From the IMG/VR virus record IMGVR_UViG_3300013005_000207, positions 1 through 20,871 of that record: DNA of 20,871 bases; one strand, 5' to 3'. The DNA is from a virus. The notes below the pieces were generated by a model, which saw only the letters and a list, made by a program, of their open reading frames with translations, was not told the origin of the DNA and made no database searches. The translations under genes and the position numbers were made by a program. Positions 14,413 to 20,871 of this stretch are shown piece after piece (position 1 is the first letter of the stretch; every line of letters starts with the position of its first letter).

Positions 14413-15014
14413 TGAGAATCGTTGAACTCATATTGGATGACCAACAAATGGCAAGTGGCATTGATGCGATCAGTATCGTAGAAGCCCCTGCCATTGAATC
14501 CAATTTTGTTGCTTTAAAATCTCATGAAGTCAAATTTGCCAAGGTAGATGCTGAGAAGCGTATCTTAATGGGACCAATTTTAATTCCCGACAAACCGATA
14601 TACCGCAAACAAGTAGTCGATGGGGAGTTAGATGAGTTTTACATTTATTTCTCCAAGGATACAGTCCGCAAGGCATCACAGATGTTCTTGATGAAAGGTA
14701 AGCAAGGGAACGCTACTATTGAACACGAACTAGCAGTGCAAGGCGTATGTATGGTAGAGACGTGGATCAAAGAAGACATGGAAAAAGACAAGTCCGCTAT
14801 CTATGGGATGAGTGATCCTATCGGGACTTGGATGGGATGCTTGAAGATCACCAACGATGATGTGTGGAACGATGCCAAAGATGGCAAGTTCAAAGGATTC
14901 AGCATTGAAGGGTACTTTGCAGACAAGATGCGTATGAGTAAGCAACCTTCACTACTCGAAGAAGTAGTTGACATGTTAAAAGAATATCAAAAATGTAACA
15001 ATATAAAAAAATAA
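14412..15014 (+). CDS. XkdF-type prohead protease
   Basis: 200 aa. The N-terminus MRIVELILDDQQMASGIDAI, then SIVEAPAIESNFVAL, followed by RILMGPILIPDKPIYRKQ, is characteristic of XkdF-like proteins (Peptidase S78 superfamily). Likely catalytic residues are His105 in IEHELAVQGV and Ser164 in GFSIEGYFADKM; DPIGTWMGCLKITNDDVWND fits the conserved strand between them. The enzyme would process the scaffold and capsid proteins during prohead maturation. It sits directly before scaffold and capsid genes. Many relatives carry C-terminal extensions after this domain; this one ends about 25 residues past FADKM, while comparable extension modules occur on the portal at 17681-19900. Confidence 0.85.
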   Translation: MRIVELILDDQQMASGIDAISIVEAPAIESNFVALKSHEVKFAKVDAEKRILMGPILIPDKPIYRKQVVDGELDEFYIYFSKDTVRKASQMFLMKGKQGNATIEHELAVQGVCMVETWIKEDMEKDKSAIYGMSDPIGTWMGCLKITNDDVWNDAKDGKFKGFSIEGYFADKMRMSKQPSLLEEVVDMLKEYQKCNNIKK

Positions 15015-15020
15015 AGTTTT

Positions 15021-15659
15021 ATGAGTATGAACGCAGAAACAATCTTGGATCGTATCATGGTAAAGTTGGGTATTGCAGAACCCGTTGCCGTGGCATTGGA
15101 ACAAGTAAAAACTGAAGATGGTCAAGCCGTCTTTGAAGCGGATTCCTTTGCCGTAGGTGAAGCCGTATTTATTGTAACCGAAGATGGTAAAATCCCCGCA
15201 CCTGCAGGTGAGTTTGCTATGGAAGATGGTAACATCGTAGAAGTAGACGAAAACGGAGTTATCGTTGAAATTGGTAAGAAAGAAGCCGAAGTATCTGAAG
15301 AGGAAATTGTTGAGGAAGTAGAAGCCGAAGACATGCCAATGAAAGAAGAGATCGGTGAGATGGCTATGAAGCCAAAGAAAACTGTAAAATCTAAAACTGA
15401 AATGGAAGAATCTTATTTCAGCGCTCAGATCAAAGAACTTGAAGCCAAGTTTGAAGCCCGTTTGAGTGCCTTAGAATCAGAGAAAGTTGCATTAAGTGCA
15501 GTTAATCAAGAATTAGAAGAGAGATTGGCAAACGAACCCGCCCCTCACACTCCATTCAATCCTGAAGCCACTAGCACAAATAGCAAGATGCACTTCCACA
15601 TCAGCGACAAGCGTGAAAAAACAATTAAAGACCGAGTATTTGACCAACTTTTTAACTAA
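15021..15659 (+). CDS. Capsid scaffold protein
   Basis: 212 aa, acidic. ATG 15021 (an alternative ATG lies two codons later) follows an A-rich leader. Residues about 1-90 have a beta-type repeat (VKTEDGQAVFEADSFAVGEA, VFIVTEDGKIPAPAGEFAME, DGNIVEVDENGVIVEI) that I recognise from Bacteroidota phage scaffolds: 'P-A-P-x-G-x-Y/F-x-L/M-x-D-G'. A Glu-rich linker (EVSEEEIVEEVEAEDMPM) and a coiled coil (IKELEAKFEARLSALESEKV) follow. A basic C-terminus (ISDKREKTIKDRVFDQL) is where scaffolds usually bind capsid subunits. Position between protease and capsid agrees. It should be cleaved or expelled on maturation. Confidence 0.8.
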   Translation: MSMNAETILDRIMVKLGIAEPVAVALEQVKTEDGQAVFEADSFAVGEAVFIVTEDGKIPAPAGEFAMEDGNIVEVDENGVIVEIGKKEAEVSEEEIVEEVEAEDMPMKEEIGEMAMKPKKTVKSKTEMEESYFSAQIKELEAKFEARLSALESEKVALSAVNQELEERLANEPAPHTPFNPEATSTNSKMHFHISDKREKTIKDRVFDQLFN

Positions 15660-15666
15660 CACACAA

Positions 15667-16608
15667 ATGAAAAATAATCTGATCAAAACCCATTTGAGTG
15701 GTCCAACTGTATCGCCAAACACCTATGCGGGTTTATTCGGCAATAAGTACATTGCGGCTGCTCTGTTGTCAGGCGAGACCTTGGCAAAAGAACTTATCAC
15801 ATTGCACCCCAATGTGGCTTTCAAAGAAGTTATCCGTAACTACCAAGATTCGATCACTATTGCTGATGCAACTTGTGATTTCACTGATTCAAGTTCAGTG
15901 ACCTTGGGCGAATACGTGTTGACTACAATCGAAAAGCAAGTAAACTTGCAGTTGTGCAAAAACCAATTGCGTACAACTTGGGAAGCAGCACAAGCAGGAT
16001 TCTCTGCATTTGAAAAACTCCCCGCTACGTTTGAAGAATTTATGTTGGCTCAAACCGCCGCCGAAGTTGCTCAAGCAAACGAATTGGGTATTTGGAAATC
16101 AAGCCTTTGGTATGATTCCGCTATCGTTGCAGGTCAAGATGGTATGATCGGTTACTTGATCGATAACTCTGCTATCACTCGTCCTTTCAGTGGTGCTACT
16201 ACGGGTTCAAACGTTGTTGCTCGTTTGCAAGAAGCGTTGGATTACTCACCCGCAGCATTGTATGGTAAAGAAGGTTACCAATACTACGTTGGTCCTGCTA
16301 CCATGAAGGCGTACCAAGCAGCGTTGTCAGCAGGTAACTACAACTTCCAATTCTACGTTGGTGAGAAGCCAATGAACTTCCAAGGTATCCCCGTTACAAT
16401 GGTTCCTGGTCTTAACGACTACGACTGCGTATTGGGTATGAAGAGCGATTTGCACTTCGGTACAGGTTTGTTGAGCGATTACAACGAGGTAAAAGTTATC
16501 GACATGAGCGATATCGATGGTTCACAGAACGTACGTGTCATCATGCGTTTCACTGGTGGTATCATCGCGACCAACCCAACTCAACAAGTTGTAATTAACG
16601 TAACCTAA
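15667..16608 (+). CDS. Major capsid protein
   Basis: 313 aa from ATG 15667, seven nt after the scaffold stop; an in-frame TTG at 15613 would overlap the scaffold gene and is less likely. The family pattern is clear: TYAGLFGNKYIAAALLSGET, PNVAFKEVIRNYQD, ADATCDFTDSSSVTLGEYVL, KQVNLQLCKNQLRTTWEAAQ and AGFSAFEKLPATFEEFMLAQ match Bacteroidota phage HK97-fold capsid proteins I recall. Codon choice becomes noticeably biased (GGT, GCT, GTT, TTC, TAC, AAC), as expected for the most abundant phage protein. A strong terminator follows directly. The N-terminal cleavage point, if any, cannot be told. Confidence 0.88.
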   Translation: MKNNLIKTHLSGPTVSPNTYAGLFGNKYIAAALLSGETLAKELITLHPNVAFKEVIRNYQDSITIADATCDFTDSSSVTLGEYVLTTIEKQVNLQLCKNQLRTTWEAAQAGFSAFEKLPATFEEFMLAQTAAEVAQANELGIWKSSLWYDSAIVAGQDGMIGYLIDNSAITRPFSGATTGSNVVARLQEALDYSPAALYGKEGYQYYVGPATMKAYQAALSAGNYNFQFYVGEKPMNFQGIPVTMVPGLNDYDCVLGMKSDLHFGTGLLSDYNEVKVIDMSDIDGSQNVRVIMRFTGGIIATNPTQQVVINVT

Positions 16609-16631
16609 TCCGACAAGGAAAATATAAACAC

Positions 16632-16663
16632 GGGGTGGGCATAAACACCCGCCCCTTTTTTTT
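16632..16663 (+). terminator. Strong Rho-independent terminator after the capsid gene
   Basis: GGGGTGGG (16632-16639), loop CATAAACA and CCCGCCCC (16648-16655) form an 8-bp stem with one T-G wobble, followed by eight Ts. It lies 23 nt after the capsid stop. Confidence 0.9.
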
Positions 16664-16683
16664 AACAAGATAATAGAAAAAAT

Positions 16684-17244
16684 ATGCCAAGTTGTGGAAC
16701 ATTAGCCAATAGATACGAACCATGTAAGCAGTTTGTCGGTGGTTTAAAGGGTGCTTTTTTGATCCCCTTTGAATTTGCCAACAGAGTGACTAAAAGTGGT
16801 ACGGGATTAGTAACGTTGATTGACAACGGGACAACCACCACTCCAATTACTGCCAATTTTTGGGAGTTGAAGGGTTTGTCAACAATCGAAACAACCGTGA
16901 TCGCTTCACGTGATAACGGAACAACTGCCTACGAAACATTGTTTACCTTGTCATTCAAACCAAGTGGTAAAACACCCGTAACGGGCGATGCCGATATGGA
17001 TACTTTGAAGACATTGTCACAAGGTAGATGGCAGATCATCGTATGGGATCGCAACGATCAATTTTGGTTGTTGGGTGAAACCTTGGGTTGTGATGCCAAC
17101 GGCGGATCATCTTCATGGGGTGTACAAATGGGTGATGCCCGTTTGAATACTTTGACTTTGATGTCAAGTGAGCCAAACCCACCCGCACCCGTTGATGCGG
17201 ACAATTACACCGAAATGGCAAGTATTGTCACTGTTGCCCCTTAA
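16684..17244 (+). CDS. Tail tube-like structural protein
   Basis: 186 aa from ATG 16684, preceded by an A-rich leader. The start MPSCGTLANRYEPCKQFVGG, then LKGAFLIPFEF, the middle FWELKGLSTIETTVIASRDN followed by GTTAYETLFTLSFK, and the end GRWQIIVWDRNDQFWLLGET with GDARLNTLTLMSSEPNPPAP match a family I know from Bacteroidota phages beside capsid genes. The beta-rich two-sheet pattern and the 'R-x-N-G-T-x-x-x-x-x-x-x-x-x-x' strand resemble tail tube monomers (gpV/Hcp-like), though the annotation in relatives is usually just structural protein. The gene lies alone between two intrinsic terminators, so its dose is probably set by read-through. A minor capsid decoration protein is the alternative. 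Confidence 0.6.
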   Translation: MPSCGTLANRYEPCKQFVGGLKGAFLIPFEFANRVTKSGTGLVTLIDNGTTTTPITANFWELKGLSTIETTVIASRDNGTTAYETLFTLSFKPSGKTPVTGDADMDTLKTLSQGRWQIIVWDRNDQFWLLGETLGCDANGGSSSWGVQMGDARLNTLTLMSSEPNPPAPVDADNYTEMASIVTVAP

Positions 17245-17272
17245 TTTGATTTCAGTTTTAATAGTAAGACGA

Positions 17273-17303
17273 CCCTCACCAAATCGGTGGGGGTTTTCTT
17301 TTT
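17273..17303 (+). terminator. Rho-independent terminator after the tail tube-like gene
   Basis: CCCTCACC (17273-17280), loop AAATC and GGTGGGGG form an 8-bp stem with one T-G wobble; TTTTCTTTTTG follows. It lies 28 nt after the stop at 17244. Confidence 0.88.
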
Positions 17304-17336
17304 GTAACAAAAACCTCAATTTGCGTTCTATTGTAT

Positions 17337-17684
17337 ATGCACATCAATAATACTTCCACCTCAATTACGTTCACATCGTTTGTGGATTTTGAAGGCATAT
17401 CAACCGCAACCATTGAAGTGTGGCATAAACCCACTAAAACGATGGTTTCTACGAATACTGCATGTGTGAAGACATATTCATTCATCACTATGAATTTACC
17501 CGCTCTAACGTCAATTAACGCAGTTGCCAAAAATACAGATGAATTATTGTTTCGTGTTTACAATGGTAATGTGTTACTTTGGGAGGTATTGGGGTATTGG
17601 ATAGTCGGTACTACAAACATTTACAACACTTGGAAGCAGTTTACTACAACAGCCCCTGGTACACCTAATTGGAAGACACTATGA
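17337..17684 (+). CDS. Small beta-rich hypothetical protein before the portal
   Basis: 115 aa from ATG 17337; a TTG two codons earlier is possible. The product is rich in Thr, Ser, Asn and aromatic residues and looks all-beta (HINNTSTSITFTSFVDFEGI, then STATIEVWHKPTKTMV, YSFITMNLPALTSIN, LLFRVYNGNVLLWEVLGYWI). No Cys pairs or catalytic motif are seen. Bacteroidota phages often have a small beta-sandwich protein next to the capsid or tail tube; this may be a head decoration or minor tail subunit, but I do not recognise it firmly. The stop overlaps the portal start (ATGA). It is the first gene after the terminator at 17273-17303, so it depends on read-through or a promoter in the 33-nt gap, where no good TAnnTTTG is seen. 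Confidence 0.6.
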   Translation: MHINNTSTSITFTSFVDFEGISTATIEVWHKPTKTMVSTNTACVKTYSFITMNLPALTSINAVAKNTDELLFRVYNGNVLLWEVLGYWIVGTTNIYNTWKQFTTTAPGTPNWKTL

Positions 17685-19900
17685 GTTTAGAATTTATACA
17701 ATTACAATCATACACCGCCCCCTCGATCATTGAGCAAAAGAACAAGGATTGGGTGCAATATGGTGATGATAATAATTACTACCAATATTTGATTGACTTA
17801 TACCATTCATCACCCACCAACAATGCGTGTATCAAAGGCACGGTTGACCAAATTTTTGGTAAAGGGTTGGAGGTTACAAGGGCATCAAGGGATTTGCCAG
17901 GTTACATTGAATTCAAAAAGTTGTTCAGTGCGGATGACCTTCGTGCCGTTGCAATGGATTTGAAGATGTTGGGACAAGCATCGTTTCAGTTGATCAAATC
18001 TAAGGATCGTAAGAAATACGTTCAAGCCAAGCACTTTCCACAACAAACCCTCCGTCCTGCTAAGTGCAACGAAAAGGGTGAAATTGAGAAATACTATTAT
18101 TGTCCTGATTGGGCGAACATGAAGCGTAATCACACGCCAATTGAATTTAGGGCGTTCGGTTATGACCAAAGTGCAAACGAATGTATCCTTACAATCAAAC
18201 CATATTCAACGGGTTCGTTTTACTTCGCACCCGTGGACTACCAAGGAGGTACGCAATATGCCAACTTGGAATCGGAGATATCGAATTTCCACATAAACAA
18301 TATCATGAATGGGTTAGCCCCTTCGATGTTGATCAATTTCAACAATGGACAACCCGCTGCCGAAGTAAAAGATACTGTAGAAGCACAGATCAAACAGAAG
18401 TTTGGTGGATCTTCTAATGCAGGTCGTTTTATTATCAGTTGGAATGATGGCAAAGACACAAGTGCCGATATAACACCCGTACAATTGAGTGATGCTCACA
18501 ACCAATATCAATTTTTATCGCAAGAATCCATGCAGAAGATCATGGTGGCTCACCGCATTGTATCTCCTTTGTTGTTGGGTATTAAAGATAACACGGGATT
18601 TGGTAGCAACGCAGACGAATTGAAGTCAGCATCTATCTTGTTTGATAACGTAGTGATCCGTCCTTTCCAACGATTGATTATTGATGCAGTCACCAAGGTA
18701 TTGAATTTTAATGGGTACAATTTGAATCTGTACTTTAAGACCTTACAACCTTTGGAGTTTACTGATTTGAGTGGCAATGTCATCGATGATGAAACACGTG
18801 AGGAAGAAACGGGCGTATCGTTAGCATCTCAAAAAAAAAAGATTGAACTAGTTGAACCCAATGCAGGGGAATCCCAAAGTGATTTCATGCAACGTTGTGT
18901 TCCAATAGTGATCCGTGAGGGTAAAGAAACTGATCAAGCCGTTGCTATTTGCTACTCTTATTTTGAAGGTAAGACCGAATTAGCCGAGTCGTATACTGAT
19001 TACCCTGAAGGTGCTAGGAGTAATGCTAAGAAAGCATTAGCATGGGCTGAAAAAAACGGATGGGGTGATTGTGGCACTGCCGTAGGTAAAACACGTGCAA
19101 ACCAATTAGCCAAGGGAGAACCGATTAGTAGAGATACCATTGCAAGGATGGCATCATTTCGTAGACACCAACAAAACAAAGATGTACCCTATTCTGAAGG
19201 ATGTGGGGGGTTGATGTGGGATGCTTGGGGTGGTGATGCGGGTATCCGTTGGGCAGAAAGTAAACTCAAAGAGATTGATTTATCCAAAGACATGACCATC
19301 GCAGATGAGAAGTCATGGATAGAACATTTGAAAGACAAGGGGGAATTAATTAACACTGATGAGTGGGAACTTGTTGATGTTCAAGAAGTTACAGATGCCG
19401 ATGAAGAAATGAAATTTAACTTGGCTTATGATAATCCCAATCAAAAAAGTAATGACGATAAAGGGGTGTACAAAATCCGATACCGCTATGGTCCTGATTT
19501 CGTATCCAACAATTCACGGGAGTTTTGCTCTACAATGGTTCAAGAAGCCAAAAACGGAGTGATCTTCAGACGTGAGGATATTATTGAAATGGGAGATGCG
19601 GGAGTAAACGGGCAGTTTGCACCTAGTGGTAAAAGTACCTACTCAATATGGAAATACAAAGGTGGAGTAAATTGCCACCACAGATGGGAACGATTGACCT
19701 TTAAACGTAAGCAAGTTAAGGGTAAGTTCCTCCCAAAACAACCCAACGAAACGGGTACTGAACGTGACATAGATAACTATAAAGAAGTATCGAATAAAAG
19801 TGCAGATCAAGCGGGAGTGCCATTCTCACCAAGTGGTTGGAATACCGCCAAGACACGCCCCATTGATATGCCAAACAAAGGATCATTAAAGAATAAATAA
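17681..19900 (+). CDS. Portal protein with a long C-terminal extension of head-morphogenesis modules
   Basis: 739 aa from ATG 17681. Residues 1 to about 385 are a portal: WVQYGDDNNYYQYLIDLYHS, SPTNNACIKGTVDQIFGKGL, then MVAHRIVSPLLLGIKDNTGF, GSNADELKSAS and the wing/stem end LYFKTLQPLEF. It forms the ring through which TerL pumps DNA. Three added segments follow: about 396-428 (QSDFMQRCVPIVIREGKETD, QAVAICYSYFEG), about 440-530 (YPEGARSNAKKALAWAEKNG, ANQLAKGEPISRDTIARMAS, EGCGGLMWDAWGG) and about 597-674 (YKIRYRYGPDFVSNNSREFC, YSIWKYKGGVNCHHRWE). I recall all three from phage head proteins, often fused to XkdF-type proteases. The core/extension border lies at an A10 run (18831-18840) with an A AAA AAG slippery heptamer. 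Confidence 0.85.
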   Translation: MSLEFIQLQSYTAPSIIEQKNKDWVQYGDDNNYYQYLIDLYHSSPTNNACIKGTVDQIFGKGLEVTRASRDLPGYIEFKKLFSADDLRAVAMDLKMLGQASFQLIKSKDRKKYVQAKHFPQQTLRPAKCNEKGEIEKYYYCPDWANMKRNHTPIEFRAFGYDQSANECILTIKPYSTGSFYFAPVDYQGGTQYANLESEISNFHINNIMNGLAPSMLINFNNGQPAAEVKDTVEAQIKQKFGGSSNAGRFIISWNDGKDTSADITPVQLSDAHNQYQFLSQESMQKIMVAHRIVSPLLLGIKDNTGFGSNADELKSASILFDNVVIRPFQRLIIDAVTKVLNFNGYNLNLYFKTLQPLEFTDLSGNVIDDETREEETGVSLASQKKKIELVEPNAGESQSDFMQRCVPIVIREGKETDQAVAICYSYFEGKTELAESYTDYPEGARSNAKKALAWAEKNGWGDCGTAVGKTRANQLAKGEPISRDTIARMASFRRHQQNKDVPYSEGCGGLMWDAWGGDAGIRWAESKLKEIDLSKDMTIADEKSWIEHLKDKGELINTDEWELVDVQEVTDADEEMKFNLAYDNPNQKSNDDKGVYKIRYRYGPDFVSNNSREFCSTMVQEAKNGVIFRREDIIEMGDAGVNGQFAPSGKSTYSIWKYKGGVNCHHRWERLTFKRKQVKGKFLPKQPNETGTERDIDNYKEVSNKSADQAGVPFSPSGWNTAKTRPIDMPNKGSLKNK
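18831..18846 (+). other. A10 run with A AAA AAG slippery heptamer and immediate -1 stop in the portal gene
   Basis: In frame the codons are CAA AAA AAA AAG. The heptamer A AAA AAG (18835-18841) is the classic dnaX slippery sequence. A -1 shift reads GAT TGA next, stopping at 18846 and giving a portal core of about 388 residues. No strong downstream hairpin is evident. Confidence 0.45.
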
Positions 19901-19901
19901 G

Positions 19902-20414
19902 ATGTACGCAAACGATGACATATTACTGGTTGACAAAGAACTAATCTTCAAATACACCCAATTGGGTGGTAATGTGGATGTGGACAAAATTTATCCCTTT
20001 GTTAAAATCAGTCAAGACATACAAGTTCAAGAACTTTTGGGAACGAAGTTGTATCGGTACATTTTAACCCAAGTGGAAGCGGGAACATTGACGGGCAATT
20101 ACCAAATCCTTGTTTCACACTATGTTCAACCGATGTTGATTCATTACGCCATGGCTGATTTGTTGTTGTTTCATGGTTATGAGGTGAGCAATGCGGGTAT
20201 TTTGAGGAACTCACCCGAAAACACCACATTGCCAGACAAAACCGAAATTGATACATTGGTTCAACGCCAAAGAAACATTGCGGAAACTTATCGCCGTAGG
20301 GTTGTGGATTATTTGAGTTACTACCCACAATTATTTAGTCAGTACACCGAGGACCAACAAGCGGGTGAATACCCAAATACAAATCCGTCAAACTATGTTT
20401 CATGGAATCTGTAA
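19902..20414 (+). CDS. Head-tail connector/adaptor-like protein (DUF6712-like)
   Basis: 170 aa from ATG 19902, one nt after the portal stop. It is a mostly helical protein: LLVDKELIFKYTQLGGNVDV, DKIYPFVKISQDIQVQELLG, TKLYRYILTQVEAGTLTGNY, then YVQPMLIHYAMADLLLFHGY and RRRVVDYLSYYPQLF. The pattern 'I-x-x-A/S-Q-D-x-x-x-x-x-L-L-G-T-x-L-Y', 'L-x-x-x-Y-V-x-P-x-L-x-x-Y-x-x-x-x-x-L', then 'N-A-G-x-x-x-x-S-x-x-N' and a Tyr-rich closing helix fits a family I know from Bacteroidota phages beside portal or capsid genes, thought to be adaptor (gp6/gp15-like) subunits below the portal. Assignment of the role is by analogy. Confidence 0.65.
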   Translation: MYANDDILLVDKELIFKYTQLGGNVDVDKIYPFVKISQDIQVQELLGTKLYRYILTQVEAGTLTGNYQILVSHYVQPMLIHYAMADLLLFHGYEVSNAGILRNSPENTTLPDKTEIDTLVQRQRNIAETYRRRVVDYLSYYPQLFSQYTEDQQAGEYPNTNPSNYVSWNL

Positions 20415-20871
20415 AAAAGACATACAAGCCAAAGGATGAAAAGGTCAAGAAATTGACCAACTACATGACGCAGTTGAAAACCATCAATAAGGTGAAGTGC
20501 GATTTGTTTGTCAAAGGTGGTAAATTATTAACACTTATCATCTTGTTGACGGGGTGTTCTGCGCAGTGGCATTTAGAACAAGCCATCAAAAAGAACCCCG
20601 CCATGGCACAAATTAGTGTGTATGGCATTGATACCGTGTTTGTGCGTGATTCTGTGACCATTACAGACACTTTCGTGAGCAAAACGATTGATACCCTCAC
20701 AATAGAAAAAGATGGCGTTAAAACGATTGTTTACAGAAATCACGATGTGATAAGAGTTCAAACAATTGTAAAGGCAGACACCATCCGTTACACCAAGACC
20801 ATTCAGTTACCACCACAAGTTCAATACAAAGAAAGAATCAGTGTACCACAAAAAATTGGGGTGGCGATTGG
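20402..20871 (+). CDS. Spanin-like lipoprotein, 5' part (3' end outside window)
   Basis: An open frame of at least 156 residues runs off the right edge. From ATG 20402 a lipobox LLTGC places the acylated Cys at residue 52, after the apolar KLLTLIILL. That is too far for a normal signal peptide, so ATG 20465 (Cys 31) or GTG 20492 (Cys 22, the best fit) may be the true start. After the Cys come SAQWHLEQAIKKNPAM and many Asp-Thr pairs (GIDTVFVRDSVTITDTF, IDTLTIEKD, KADTIRYTKTIQLPP) in a beta-like stretch. I recall this DT-rich lipoprotein from Bacteroidota phages. The start of an apolar stretch at the edge (IGVAI) suggests a C-terminal membrane segment, as in unimolecular spanins that fuse inner and outer membranes at lysis. 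Confidence 0.6.
   Translation, partial: MESVKKTYKPKDEKVKKLTNYMTQLKTINKVKCDLFVKGGKLLTLIILLTGCSAQWHLEQAIKKNPAMAQISVYGIDTVFVRDSVTITDTFVSKTIDTLTIEKDGVKTIVYRNHDVIRVQTIVKADTIRYTKTIQLPPQVQYKERISVPQKIGVAI

Noticed and set aside
15613-15666. TTG 15613 as capsid gene start
   Set aside because: It lies within the scaffold C-terminus; ATG 15667 gives the N-terminus expected for the family.
18181-18417. 78-aa plus-strand ORF inside the portal gene
   Set aside because: Different frame within a well-recognised portal sequence, no signal for initiation, no recognisable features.

Overview
The window is a contiguous stretch of a tailed bacteriophage (Caudoviricetes) genome or prophage, with all genes on the + strand and packed with short overlaps (many ATGA or TAATG junctions). 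The host is most likely a member of Bacteroidota. Start codons are preceded by A-rich stretches rather than GGAGG-type Shine-Dalgarno sequences, one promoter matches the Bacteroidota -7 element TAnnTTTG, and the capsid, protease, portal, connector and baseplate proteins are of types I associate with phages of this phylum. No tRNA, rRNA, insertion sequence or CRISPR array was seen.

Layout: (1) 3-1725, the end of a VRR-NUC nuclease gene, a phage sigma factor, a cysteine-rich small protein and a ParB-like protein. (2) 1694-3794, a TAGT-like glycosyltransferase, a lone RarA/MgsA C-terminal-like protein and an NAD-dependent epimerase/dehydratase. (3) 3784-5287, small and large terminase subunits. 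(4) 5386-6205, a second non-structural cluster with a RadC-like JAB protein, closed by an intrinsic terminator. (5) 6297-14412, tail genes: a tail-chaperone pair with a -1 frameshift site, two small completion-type proteins, two baseplate/receptor-binding type proteins and a coiled-coil tape-measure candidate. (6) 14412-16608, the head genes: XkdF-type prohead protease, scaffold and major capsid protein, ending in a strong terminator. (7) 16684-17244, a tail-tube-like protein between two terminators. (8) 17337-20871, a small protein, a portal with a long C-terminal extension, a head-tail connector and the start of a spanin-like lipoprotein.

Together these genes cover DNA packaging (terminase, portal), head assembly (protease, scaffold, capsid), head-tail joining and tail assembly, with regulatory (sigma, ParB-like) and sugar-modifying (glycosyltransferase, epimerase) genes beside the terminase. 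The portal lies about 12 kb downstream of the terminase, behind the tail genes, which is unusual.

Main points for a second look: a T9 slippery tract from which both reading frames stay open for about 82 codons; an A AAA AAG slippery site exactly where the portal core meets its extension, with an immediate -1 stop; a near-identical 21-nt leader before the two non-structural clusters; and near-total absence of AGCT, CCGG and GGCC while GATC is abundant.
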